NCBI GenBank assembly: GCA_947496355.1
Contig: CANMCO010000011.1
Span: forward strand, 124,001 to 188,000
Length of the DNA: 64,000 bases
Source of the DNA: an uncultured Aquimarina sp.
GTDB taxonomy: Bacteria > Bacteroidota > Bacteroidia > Flavobacteriales > Flavobacteriaceae
Direction: 5' to 3'
Shown here: positions 52,502 through 59,459 of the stretch, one piece after another
Layout: each line of letters starts with the position of its first letter
How positions within the stretch are numbered: position 1 is the stretch's first letter
The notes under the pieces: generated by a model
Database searches by the model: none
What the model saw: only the letters and a program-made list of their open reading frames with translations
Told to the model about the DNA's origin: nothing
Position numbers and translations under genes: made by a program

Positions 52502-53242
52502 ATGAAAAATTTATTTATGACTGTTATGCTAGTACTGTTTACAGTTTCTGCTGTAAATGCCCAATGGGACCAGTACAATCCAAATCCAAATAATGACCCT
52601 GCGAATGCTTCAAAGGAGTTAGTTCATCCTACAAATCACGTTCTTCTATTGATAGACCATGAAAGCCAAATGGCATTTGCTGTCGAGTCGCAACCTATTG
52701 AAGAACTTAGAAACAATACCGGGCTTATTTCCAATCTGGCCATTATTTATAAAATTCCTACCGTAGTAACAACAGTTGCTGAAAAATCGTTTAGTGGACC
52801 GGTATTTCCTGAAATCCGTGAATTTTTTCCAGACGAAAAAAATTATATCGACCGCACCACGATGAACTCTTGGGAAGACAAGCGTGTAGTAAAAGCTGTT
52901 GGCGACTTTAAAAAACCAAAATTGGTCATTGCAGGTCTTTGGACAGAAGTCTGTGTATTATCCGCAGCATTATCGGCAAAAGAAGATGGTTACGATGTGT
53001 ACGTCATTACTGATGCTTCAGGTGGTGTTTCAGAGGAAGCACATTCGATGTCAATTGCCAGAATGATACAAGCGGGAGTTAAACCAATGACCGCTATGCA
53101 ATATGCGCTGGAAGTCCATCGTGATTGGGCACGTTCAGAAAAGTATGAAGCTATGAATGCCCTTGCAAAACGCTGGGGTGGTGCTTACGGATTGGGTATC
53201 GATTATAAGAAGACCTTGGACAAATGGGAAAAAGAACATTAA
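52502..53242 (+). CDS. Exported isochorismatase-family hydrolase
   Basis: 246 residues with a signal peptide (1-20, AVNAQ), unlike most of this family. LLIDHESQMAFAV (Asp), the Lys in EDKRVVKAV, and AGLWTEVCVLSAALSAKEDG with the nucleophile Cys. Its closest in-window relative is the cytoplasmic copy at 45.1 kb. Placed in the periplasm it would act on the substrate before uptake. First gene after the second sigma-54 promoter. Confidence 0.85.
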   Translation: MKNLFMTVMLVLFTVSAVNAQWDQYNPNPNNDPANASKELVHPTNHVLLLIDHESQMAFAVESQPIEELRNNTGLISNLAIIYKIPTVVTTVAEKSFSGPVFPEIREFFPDEKNYIDRTTMNSWEDKRVVKAVGDFKKPKLVIAGLWTEVCVLSAALSAKEDGYDVYVITDASGGVSEEAHSMSIARMIQAGVKPMTAMQYALEVHRDWARSEKYEAMNALAKRWGGAYGLGIDYKKTLDKWEKEH

Positions 53243-53243
53243 A

Positions 53244-53648
53244 ATGCAAAAAAACAATGTAAAACCAAATGGCTCAGGTCAAAATATTAGCGCAGACTTT
53301 GTTTGGAAATATTTTGAGAATGTCGATACAATGATTCCTGAAAAGGTGACACAATACTACAACAAGGAAAGCACTTTTAAATTCGGAAATGCACCTGCTG
53401 CCAAAGGCCCAGAGGAAATACGGGAAGCGCTCAATAGTTTTTATCAACTCATCAACGGTATGGAACATGTGAACACTGGCCTATGGCTAGGAGATGATAA
53501 CGCTGTATTTGAAGCCCAAGTCCATTTTGAAAAAAAATCAGGCGAAAAGGTCATCATTCCAGCGATCAGTATTATGCGATTGGAGAATGATAACGTTAAA
53601 GACTTCAGAATGGTTATGGATGCATCTCCTTTGATGAATAACAACTAA
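53244..53648 (+). CDS. SnoaL/NTF2-like protein 1
   Basis: 134 residues from ATG at 53244, one base after the previous stop; a longer frame with an earlier ATG lies wholly inside the previous gene. FVWKYFENVDTMIPEKVTQYYNKESTFKFGN is the start of a cone-shaped NTF2-like fold, common for hydrophobic-ligand enzymes or binding proteins. A second member is at 57.6 kb. No fixed catalytic residues can be named. Confidence 0.78.
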   Translation: MQKNNVKPNGSGQNISADFVWKYFENVDTMIPEKVTQYYNKESTFKFGNAPAAKGPEEIREALNSFYQLINGMEHVNTGLWLGDDNAVFEAQVHFEKKSGEKVIIPAISIMRLENDNVKDFRMVMDASPLMNNN

Positions 53649-53660
53649 AACATAGAACTG

Positions 53661-55472
53661 ATGAATCATCACATACCCAACAAAACACTATTTACATTTT
53701 GCATAGTGGCATTTATATTCCTTGGCTGTAATAAAGAAGCCAAAAAAGGGACTGCAGAACTTATTATTCGAAATGGTAAAATAGCCATTATGGATGATAA
53801 AAACACTTTTGCGGATGCTATAGCCGTTAAGGACGGAAAGGTAATCGCATTTGGTACAGATAGCGAAATAACAAGCTTCCAAGGAGAAAACACACAGGTT
53901 GTAGATGCAAAGAAAAGAACCATCATCCCTGGTCTTAACGATTCGCATCTTCATCTCACAAGAGGCGGAAGATTCTACAACGCGGAATTGCGTTGGGACG
54001 GTGTAAAAACACTCAAAAGAGCATTACAAATGCTTAAGGAACAAGCAGAACGAACACCAGAGGGACAATGGGTACGGGTTATTGGTGGTTGGAGTCCTTT
54101 TCAGTTTGAAGAAAACAGATTTCCCACACCCGAAGAAATCAACGAAGCAACAGGGAATGTACCAACTTATGTACTTTATCTGTATAGCCGAGGATGGCTG
54201 AACCAAGCAGCACTTGACAAATTGGGTATTGACGAAAATACTGAAGCCCCAGATGGAAGTAGGTTTGAAAAAGGTGCCGATGGAAAACTGACAGGGGTAT
54301 TATTGGCAGAGCCTAACCCAGGTATTTTATATTCAAGAATTGGTGCCTTACCACCTATGACCGATGCGGAAATACTCAATTCTACAAAACAGTTTTATAG
54401 AGAATTGAACAGACTTGGGCTTACCAGTGGTATTGATGCAGGAGGTGGAGGTCATAAATTCCCCAAGGACTATGAAGGCACAAAAACTTTGGCAAATGAC
54501 GGAGGAATGCCTTTACGACTATCGTATTATTTGTTTCCCCAAAACAAAGGAAATGAATACAAAGAATTTCAAGATTGGATGGCTAATAATGAAATATTTC
54601 ATGACGGTGCATTACATCTGGAACATGGATATGAACTGGAAGGCGGAGGTGAATTTCTGACATGGAGTGCAGGAGATTTTGAAAATTTCCTTGCCCCACA
54701 GCCCCTATTGGAAGATAGAGAAGGTTGGCGACAAGAGTTTAAAGACGTAGTGACATTATTGGTAAACAAAAAATGGCCTTTTAGAGTCCATGCAACCTAT
54801 GGCGAAACTATTTCCAAAATGTTGGATGTTTTTGAGGAAGTCAATCAAGAAACCAACAATGGGTTTTCTAATATCAGATGGGCTTTTGACCATGCTGAAA
54901 CTGTTCAAACTTCGGAACTCAGGCGCATCAAAAATTTGAATGGAGGGATAGCGGTACAAGCAAGAATGGCGTATGCCGGAGAGTATTTTGTAGAACGATA
55001 CGGTGAGGAAAAAGCAAAATATGCCCCACCGATAAGGGAAATTTTTGAAATAGGAATCCCCATAGGTGCCGGTACAGACGGCACACGGGTTGCTAGTTAT
55101 AATCCTTGGCCAGCATTACACTGGTTGATTTCTGGAAAAACCGTGGGAGCATTTCAACACATGAGCGATGCCAATTTATTAAGTCGTGAGGAGGCGCTTC
55201 GTATCTATACAAACGGAAGTGCATGGTTTTCAAAGGAAGAAGAAGTAAAGGGTACTCTAGAAGTAGGAATGTACGCGGATTTAGCAATACTCTCAGAAGA
55301 TTATTTTACTATTTCGGAAGATAAGATTCCAGAATTGGTATCTGTTTTAACCATTACCAATGGAAAAATAGTCTATGCCAATGAAGAGTTCAGTGACCTG
55401 AATCCGAAACTTCCTGATATCATACCCGATTGGTCACCCGTAAAATATTACGGTGGATATCAAAAAAAGTGA
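53661..55472 (+). CDS. Large amidohydrolase, YtcJ-like lipoprotein
   Basis: 603 residues with a lipobox FLGC (C23). The metal site begins GLNDSHLHLTRGG (H-x-H, about residue 97); IIRNGKIAIMDD is the typical N-terminal strand; later HLEHGYE, FRVHATYGE and FDHAETVQ give further His ligands; and GAGTDGTR the last Asp. The YtcJ group cleaves formyl, amide or ester bonds in rather large substrates. An exported form fits substrate entry with the porins. It ends before a hairpin terminator. Confidence 0.87.
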   Translation: MNHHIPNKTLFTFCIVAFIFLGCNKEAKKGTAELIIRNGKIAIMDDKNTFADAIAVKDGKVIAFGTDSEITSFQGENTQVVDAKKRTIIPGLNDSHLHLTRGGRFYNAELRWDGVKTLKRALQMLKEQAERTPEGQWVRVIGGWSPFQFEENRFPTPEEINEATGNVPTYVLYLYSRGWLNQAALDKLGIDENTEAPDGSRFEKGADGKLTGVLLAEPNPGILYSRIGALPPMTDAEILNSTKQFYRELNRLGLTSGIDAGGGGHKFPKDYEGTKTLANDGGMPLRLSYYLFPQNKGNEYKEFQDWMANNEIFHDGALHLEHGYELEGGGEFLTWSAGDFENFLAPQPLLEDREGWRQEFKDVVTLLVNKKWPFRVHATYGETISKMLDVFEEVNQETNNGFSNIRWAFDHAETVQTSELRRIKNLNGGIAVQARMAYAGEYFVERYGEEKAKYAPPIREIFEIGIPIGAGTDGTRVASYNPWPALHWLISGKTVGAFQHMSDANLLSREEALRIYTNGSAWFSKEEEVKGTLEVGMYADLAILSEDYFTISEDKIPELVSVLTITNGKIVYANEEFSDLNPKLPDIIPDWSPVKYYGGYQKK

Positions 55473-55502
55473 TACTCAGTATTGGTTGGTTAGTTTGGTT
55501 AG

Positions 55503-55544
55503 AAAGGGAAGTCCAAAATACTTCAAACTTGGTACTTCCCTTTT
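55503..55544 (+). terminator. Terminator after the amidohydrolase
   Basis: AAAGGGAAGT (55503-55512) with an inner CCAA pairs with TTGG and ACTTCCCTTT (to 55543), followed by TTGG. Moderate tail. Confidence 0.68.
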
Positions 55545-55573
55545 GGTTGAAATCATATAAGAACATGAATTAA

Positions 55574-56020
55574 ATGAGACACGTAATTTTTTTATTGATA
55601 GCTCTTATCGCTGGAGCTGTGCTGCCTTTACAGGCAAATTTTAATGTAGAAATGGGTAAAGCGGCAAAAGAACCTGTCTTCGCTGGCTTTGTCTCTTTCT
55701 TGATTGGAACCATTGGATTATTGGGCTATCTGATTTTTATGAGATATGATACTGGTTCTTTAAGGACGGTTACCTCAGTAAACTGGTACGTTTGGTTGGC
55801 TGGTATTCTGGGTGCTTTTTATGTGGTCGCCGTTATTATACTCACACCAAAATTGGGGACAGCCTTGACTTTTGGTTTAGTCGTCACTGGTCAAATGTTA
55901 CTGTCTGTAATTCTAGACCACTACGGTTTATTTGGTACTTCTACACATCCCATCAATTGGCAACGTTTGGTCGGTGTCATTCTACTTATTACAGGGGTTG
56001 TACTAATCAGAAAATTTTAA
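55574..56020 (+). CDS. DMT-type small membrane transporter (YdcZ/DUF606)
   Basis: 148 residues, five membrane helices. The opening RHVIFLLIALIAGAVLPLQANFN and the late FGLVVTGQMLLSVILDHYGLFG, then RLVGVILLITGVVLIRKF, define the DUF606 (YdcZ) family, drug/metabolite transporter superfamily. Substrate unknown. Begins the sub-array after the amidohydrolase, one base before the porin. Confidence 0.87.
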   Translation: MRHVIFLLIALIAGAVLPLQANFNVEMGKAAKEPVFAGFVSFLIGTIGLLGYLIFMRYDTGSLRTVTSVNWYVWLAGILGAFYVVAVIILTPKLGTALTFGLVVTGQMLLSVILDHYGLFGTSTHPINWQRLVGVILLITGVVLIRKF

Positions 56021-56021
56021 G

Positions 56022-57398
56022 ATGCATAAAACTTCAACAAAAATAAAAGCTCTTTTATTTTGGTTATTGCTGTTTTCAATAGTGGCAATTGTTCGGGCAC
56101 AAGAAGAATCTAGTGAAAAATTTGAGTTTAAACTTTTACGTCAAAATGATGATGTCTCATTTCTAAAAGAAAAAAAAGATAAATCATTGTATGATAAGCT
56201 GAAATATACCAGGCTAGGAGATAACAGTTATGTATCCTTTGGAGGAAATTATAGGGGGCAATATGAATATTTTACCAACGAGGGGTTTGAAACCGGTGAA
56301 AGCGACGGTTGGATTTTAAATAGATTACAGCTGCATGCCGATTTTCGTTGGAAAGAAAAGCTTCAAGTATACGCAGAGATGAATAGCAGTTCTGTTTGGT
56401 CTAAAGAAAACCCAAACCCTGTTGAAAGAGATGAGTTGGCCATTAGCCAATTATTCATAAATTATAACATCGATAAGTTTAGTATACTTATTGGTAGAGA
56501 AAGCCCGAATTACGGAAGTAGCAGACTAATAGCATTAAGAGAGGGCCCCAATGTGCGCAGATATTTCGACAATGTAAAGCTAAAATATCAAACCAATCAA
56601 ATTGATTTTGAAGCTTTTTTAAGTTATCCGGTTCAAATAAGACCTTTTGGTTTTGATAATAAAGCATTGGATAATGGAGAAGTCTTATGGGGAAGTTATA
56701 ACAATCTAAACCTTGGGAATGACATATATAATCTAGATTTCTATTACATAGGCCAAGATAGAAACTTCGCAAGATACCAACAGGGCATTGCCGAAGAATT
56801 AAGACATACTATTGGCACGCGACATTTTGGTACATACGACGATTTATTGTACGATGTAGAACTAGTTTACCAATTTGGTGATTTTGGCGGTAATTCCATA
56901 AGTGCCTGGACGGCATCGTTAAAAGCTATCTATGAATTCGATTTACATGGTCTTGATGCTGAAGTAGGATTAAAATCAGAGTACATTTCTGGGGACAGAA
57001 ACCGTTCGGATAATCGTTTGAACACTTTTAATGCGTTGTATCCAAGAGGGGCCTATTTTGGTAGGGTAGCGCAATTTGGTCCAGCCAATTTAATCGATGT
57101 TCATCATGAATTTGGAATCAAATTCAACGATTTTAAGTTAGAATTGGATTATGTTGCATTTTGGAGGGCTTCTGTTGCCGATGGAATTTATGGAGCTTCA
57201 CTTAATCTTGATTTTGAAGCGTTGAATGACAACACATTCATAGGGCATCAATATGGCGCAGTGTTAAATTATGAACCATCGCCATTCATAGTTCTCGAAG
57301 CTGAAACGAATATTATAACACCAGGAGAATTTTTAAAACAAAGTGAACTTGATAATACGCTTTTTCATTTTGTGTTTACGGCAGAATTTAAATTTTAA
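56022..57398 (+). CDS. Outer-membrane porin, alginate-export type, island copy 2
   Basis: 458 residues, signal peptide about 1-27 (VRAQE). The same barrel motifs as copy 1: VSFGGNYRGQYE, GRESPNYGSSRLIA followed by REGPNVRRY, SGDRNRSDNRLNTFNALYP. Copy 1 and copy 2 are clear paralogues, so the array contains two porin-plus-enzyme groups. Probable uptake of an organic solute. Confidence 0.8.
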   Translation: MHKTSTKIKALLFWLLLFSIVAIVRAQEESSEKFEFKLLRQNDDVSFLKEKKDKSLYDKLKYTRLGDNSYVSFGGNYRGQYEYFTNEGFETGESDGWILNRLQLHADFRWKEKLQVYAEMNSSSVWSKENPNPVERDELAISQLFINYNIDKFSILIGRESPNYGSSRLIALREGPNVRRYFDNVKLKYQTNQIDFEAFLSYPVQIRPFGFDNKALDNGEVLWGSYNNLNLGNDIYNLDFYYIGQDRNFARYQQGIAEELRHTIGTRHFGTYDDLLYDVELVYQFGDFGGNSISAWTASLKAIYEFDLHGLDAEVGLKSEYISGDRNRSDNRLNTFNALYPRGAYFGRVAQFGPANLIDVHHEFGIKFNDFKLELDYVAFWRASVADGIYGASLNLDFEALNDNTFIGHQYGAVLNYEPSPFIVLEAETNIITPGEFLKQSELDNTLFHFVFTAEFKF

Positions 57399-57404
57399 AA
57401 ATAG

Positions 57405-57572
57405 ATGAGGATAGCTCCCGAAGATCTTTTTATCGCAGAACTGGCCATAGAGGATAAAGAATTACTAGGAATTGCCAAAGTAGGAATTTTGACAGCTTCG
57501 GTCATTGCAGCTATTCTAGGCTTATTATGGTTTAAAATATTCAATAAAGTAATATCTAAAAACAATATATAA
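57405..57572 (+). pseudogene. NhaA C-terminal fragment
   Basis: 55 codons: DLFIAELAIEDKELLGIAKVGILTASVIAAILGLLWF. This is the C-terminal end of the Na+/H+ antiporter NhaA (pattern 'SLFIAxLAFxDxxLxxxAKIGILxxSxxAxxxG' from memory). The preceding 330 residues are absent; the upstream DNA is the porin gene. The ATG at 57405 opens a frame that overlaps the next start (TAATG). It is either a deletion scar or a small membrane peptide still expressed. Confidence 0.75.
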
Positions 57573-57958
57573 TGAAAAACACAACAATCGCGCAGCAGTA
57601 TTTAGAGGCTGCCTACAGCAACGAAATAGAAAAAGCTAAAAGCTATTTATCAGATGATATCATCTTATCAATGGGAGGTAATAATACATTGGCAGGAGTC
57701 TACAATGGTAAAGATGCGTTTATGGGAACCTTTGGTAAAATGTTGGAAATGACCAACTACACCTATACAATGAAAGAAGCGGTAGAATGGCTCGAAGGTA
57801 AGGAAAGAGCAATGCTCGTTACCATAGAACAAGCGGAAAAAGATGGAGAAGCACATACATTTCAACGTGTGGTTGACTATAAATTAAAAGATAATAAAAT
57901 TACGGAAATAACAATATATGAAGGTCAACCAGAAATTGTTGACACAATTTTTAAATAG
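57572..57958 (+). CDS. SnoaL/NTF2-like protein 2
   Basis: 128 residues. AQQYLEAAYSNEIEKAKSYLSDDIILSMGGNNTLAGVYNGKDAFMG is the nuclear-transport-factor-2-like beginning. The late block FQRVVDYKLKDNKITEITIYEGQ closes the cone. Its ATG overlaps the stop of the NhaA fragment. Probably hydrophobic ligand binding or isomerase-like; no specific function can be read. Confidence 0.8.
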   Translation: MKNTTIAQQYLEAAYSNEIEKAKSYLSDDIILSMGGNNTLAGVYNGKDAFMGTFGKMLEMTNYTYTMKEAVEWLEGKERAMLVTIEQAEKDGEAHTFQRVVDYKLKDNKITEITIYEGQPEIVDTIFK

Positions 57959-57965
57959 ATAAACG

Positions 57966-58673
57966 ATGCAAACAGTAGTACATAAAGCAGACACAAGAGG
58001 AGATGCAAATCACGGATGGTTACATTCTAAACACAGCTTCAGTTTTGCCAATTATTATAATCCTGATAGAATGGGGTTTGGAGCTTTAAGAGTATTGAAT
58101 GATGATATCGTTTCTGGTGGGATGGGTTTTGGTACACACCCGCATAAGGATATGGAAATTATTTCAATTCCGCTATCAGGTGACTTAGAACATAAAGATA
58201 GTATGGGGAACACTGCTGTTATCAAGCAGGGTGATGTACAAGTGATGAGCGCAGGTACTGGCGTTCAGCATAGCGAATACAATAAAAACAAGGGTGAAGA
58301 AGTACAATTTCTACAAATATGGATTATTCCCAATAAAGAAGGTGTAACACCTCGATATGACCAGATTACTTTGGACACTGATAAATTACAAAACAATTTA
58401 TATCAAATTCTATCACCAAATAAGGATGATGAAGGCGTTTGGGTTCATCAAGATGCCTGGATACATTTAGGAAATCTTGAAAAAGGATATAAAAGCAACT
58501 ATAAGTTTAAAAAAGATGGAAACGGTTTATATGCATTTGTTCTAAATGGTAATATGAATATAAGCGGAAACAAGCTCGAAAATCGTGATGCAATGGGTGT
58601 TTGGGGAACTAATGATGTAGTGATTGAATCTCTTGAAAATTCTAAAATTTTACTAATAGAGGTGCCGATGTAG
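57966..58673 (+). CDS. Pirin family protein 3 (YhhW-like)
   Basis: 235 residues. VHKADTRGDANHGWLHSKHSFSFANYYNPDRMGFG is the standard bacterial pirin start; metal ligands are in THPHKDMEIISI and AGTGVQHSEYN. Best match of the three to E. coli YhhW-type quercetinases. Last gene of the island array, 7 bases after the NTF2-like gene. The island end and a terminator follow. Confidence 0.9.
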   Translation: MQTVVHKADTRGDANHGWLHSKHSFSFANYYNPDRMGFGALRVLNDDIVSGGMGFGTHPHKDMEIISIPLSGDLEHKDSMGNTAVIKQGDVQVMSAGTGVQHSEYNKNKGEEVQFLQIWIIPNKEGVTPRYDQITLDTDKLQNNLYQILSPNKDDEGVWVHQDAWIHLGNLEKGYKSNYKFKKDGNGLYAFVLNGNMNISGNKLENRDAMGVWGTNDVVIESLENSKILLIEVPM

Positions 58674-58760
58674 CAAACGATAAAAAATTGAGAATATAAA
58701 CCAGTTGACTTTAATATTTAGTTAAAGTCCTTTGTCTATAAAAAGTATTACTCCAAACAA

Positions 58761-58790
58761 AAAACCCAGATCAACTGATCTGGGTTTTCT
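58761..58790 (+). terminator. Terminator at the right island end
   Basis: AAAACCCAGATCA (58761-58773), AC, TGATCTGGGTTTT (58776-58788), then CTTTTA. Parallel to the terminator at 35234 in position with respect to the tRNA remnants. Confidence 0.85.
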
Positions 58791-58796
58791 TTTATT

Positions 58797-58828
58797 GTGC
58801 GGGCGTAGAGACTCCCTTCGACTTAGCT
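58797..58828 (-). repeat. Short tRNA acceptor/T-arm remnant B'
   Basis: GTGCGGGCGTAGAGACTCCC followed by TTCGACTTAGCT; it matches 35270-35304 at most positions. On the minus strand it ends CGCCCGCAC like a tRNA acceptor. Confidence 0.55.
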
Positions 58829-58908
58829 ATTAGATTAGATGTTTTAATTTAGGAATGTATAATCTGTAGAATTATCTGAACAACCAGAGGAGATAGGTGA
58901 ACTAGTTC

Positions 58909-58965
58909 GGTGCGGGCGGAGAGATTCGAACTCTTACACCTCGCGGCACTAGATCCTAAGTCTAG
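58909..58965 (-). repeat. tRNA-Leu(UAG) 3' remnant, right att-like end
   Basis: Minus strand: a complete anticodon arm CTAGA-CTTAGGA-TCTAG, variable arm TGCCGCGAGGTGT, T-arm with TTCGAAT and acceptor CGCCCGCACC. The tRNA 5' half is missing here too. The anticodon stem is intact here but broken at the left copy; the T-stem is better at the left copy. Confidence 0.8.
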
Positions 58966-59147
58966 TTCTTTATGAACTTATTTTATTTAAATAATTGACT
59001 TTCAATATTTTATTTTTTTGATCTGATATTTTGCCCAGAAAACAACTAATTTAAACAAGATACACTTAATTGTTTTGTTTTCAGATAAATAAAAGGGTCC
59101 GAATCCTGTCAAAGGCTTTTAAATATGAAAGAAAATTAAATATATAG

Positions 59148-59273
59148 CATTGTAGAAAAGTTTTAGAAAAGTCTAGTAAGAAGTATCTTAATGATAAAGA
59201 TGTTGAAGCCATTAGAGATCAACTGTACCTTTTTGTTGAATTTCTTTATCATTATTGCAAGGTTTTATTATGA
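59148..59273 (+). pseudogene. Possible remnant of a small helical protein gene
   Basis: An open stretch without a start codon, ending at TGA 59271: CRKVLEKSSKKYLNDKDVEA, then IRDQLYLFVEFLYHYCKVLL. The heptad-like pattern and KKYLNDKDVEAIRDQLY look protein-coding, as in small accessory proteins of mobile elements. Upstream in-frame stop (TAG) and no ATG. Otherwise 58966-59459 is AT-rich and shows nothing I can name. Confidence 0.35.
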
Positions 59274-59459
59274 AATGATTTTTTCGATATTTTTAAACCT
59301 AATTCTTGATTATACTACTTCAATATACCTTCTTCAAATTTTATGTATTCTCAAAGAAGTTACAAATTACTAAAGTACATCATCTAATTTAAAACATTTG
59401 ATACCTAAAATTTGTCAGTATTTTTTTTGTAAATTGAAAATTGATGAATATCCCTAAAT

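Larger units (their letters stand above)
35343..58965. mobile_element. Genomic island at tRNA-Leu remnants, 23.6 kb
   Basis: Bounded by two direct repeats of the 3' part of a tRNA-Leu(UAG) gene (35343-35403 and 58903-58963; 54 of 61 positions the same). A degenerate tyrosine integrase sits 211 bp inside the left end. Between lie sod, a two-component system with a sigma-54 activator, and a long array of enzymes with no house-keeping genes. No conjugation or phage structural genes are present. The integrase is dead, so mobility would need help from elsewhere. The tRNA 5' half is not in the window. Confidence 0.72.

Noticed and set aside
59092..59112. GGGTCCGAATCCTGTC, like a tRNA T-arm on the plus strand
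   Set aside because: No anticodon arm or acceptor partner can be found around it; one short match is not enough.
59191..59373. 60-codon frame at the kinase side of the island end
   Set aside because: Another frame in the same place (59148-59273) looks more protein-like; this one is only AT-rich hydrophobic sequence.
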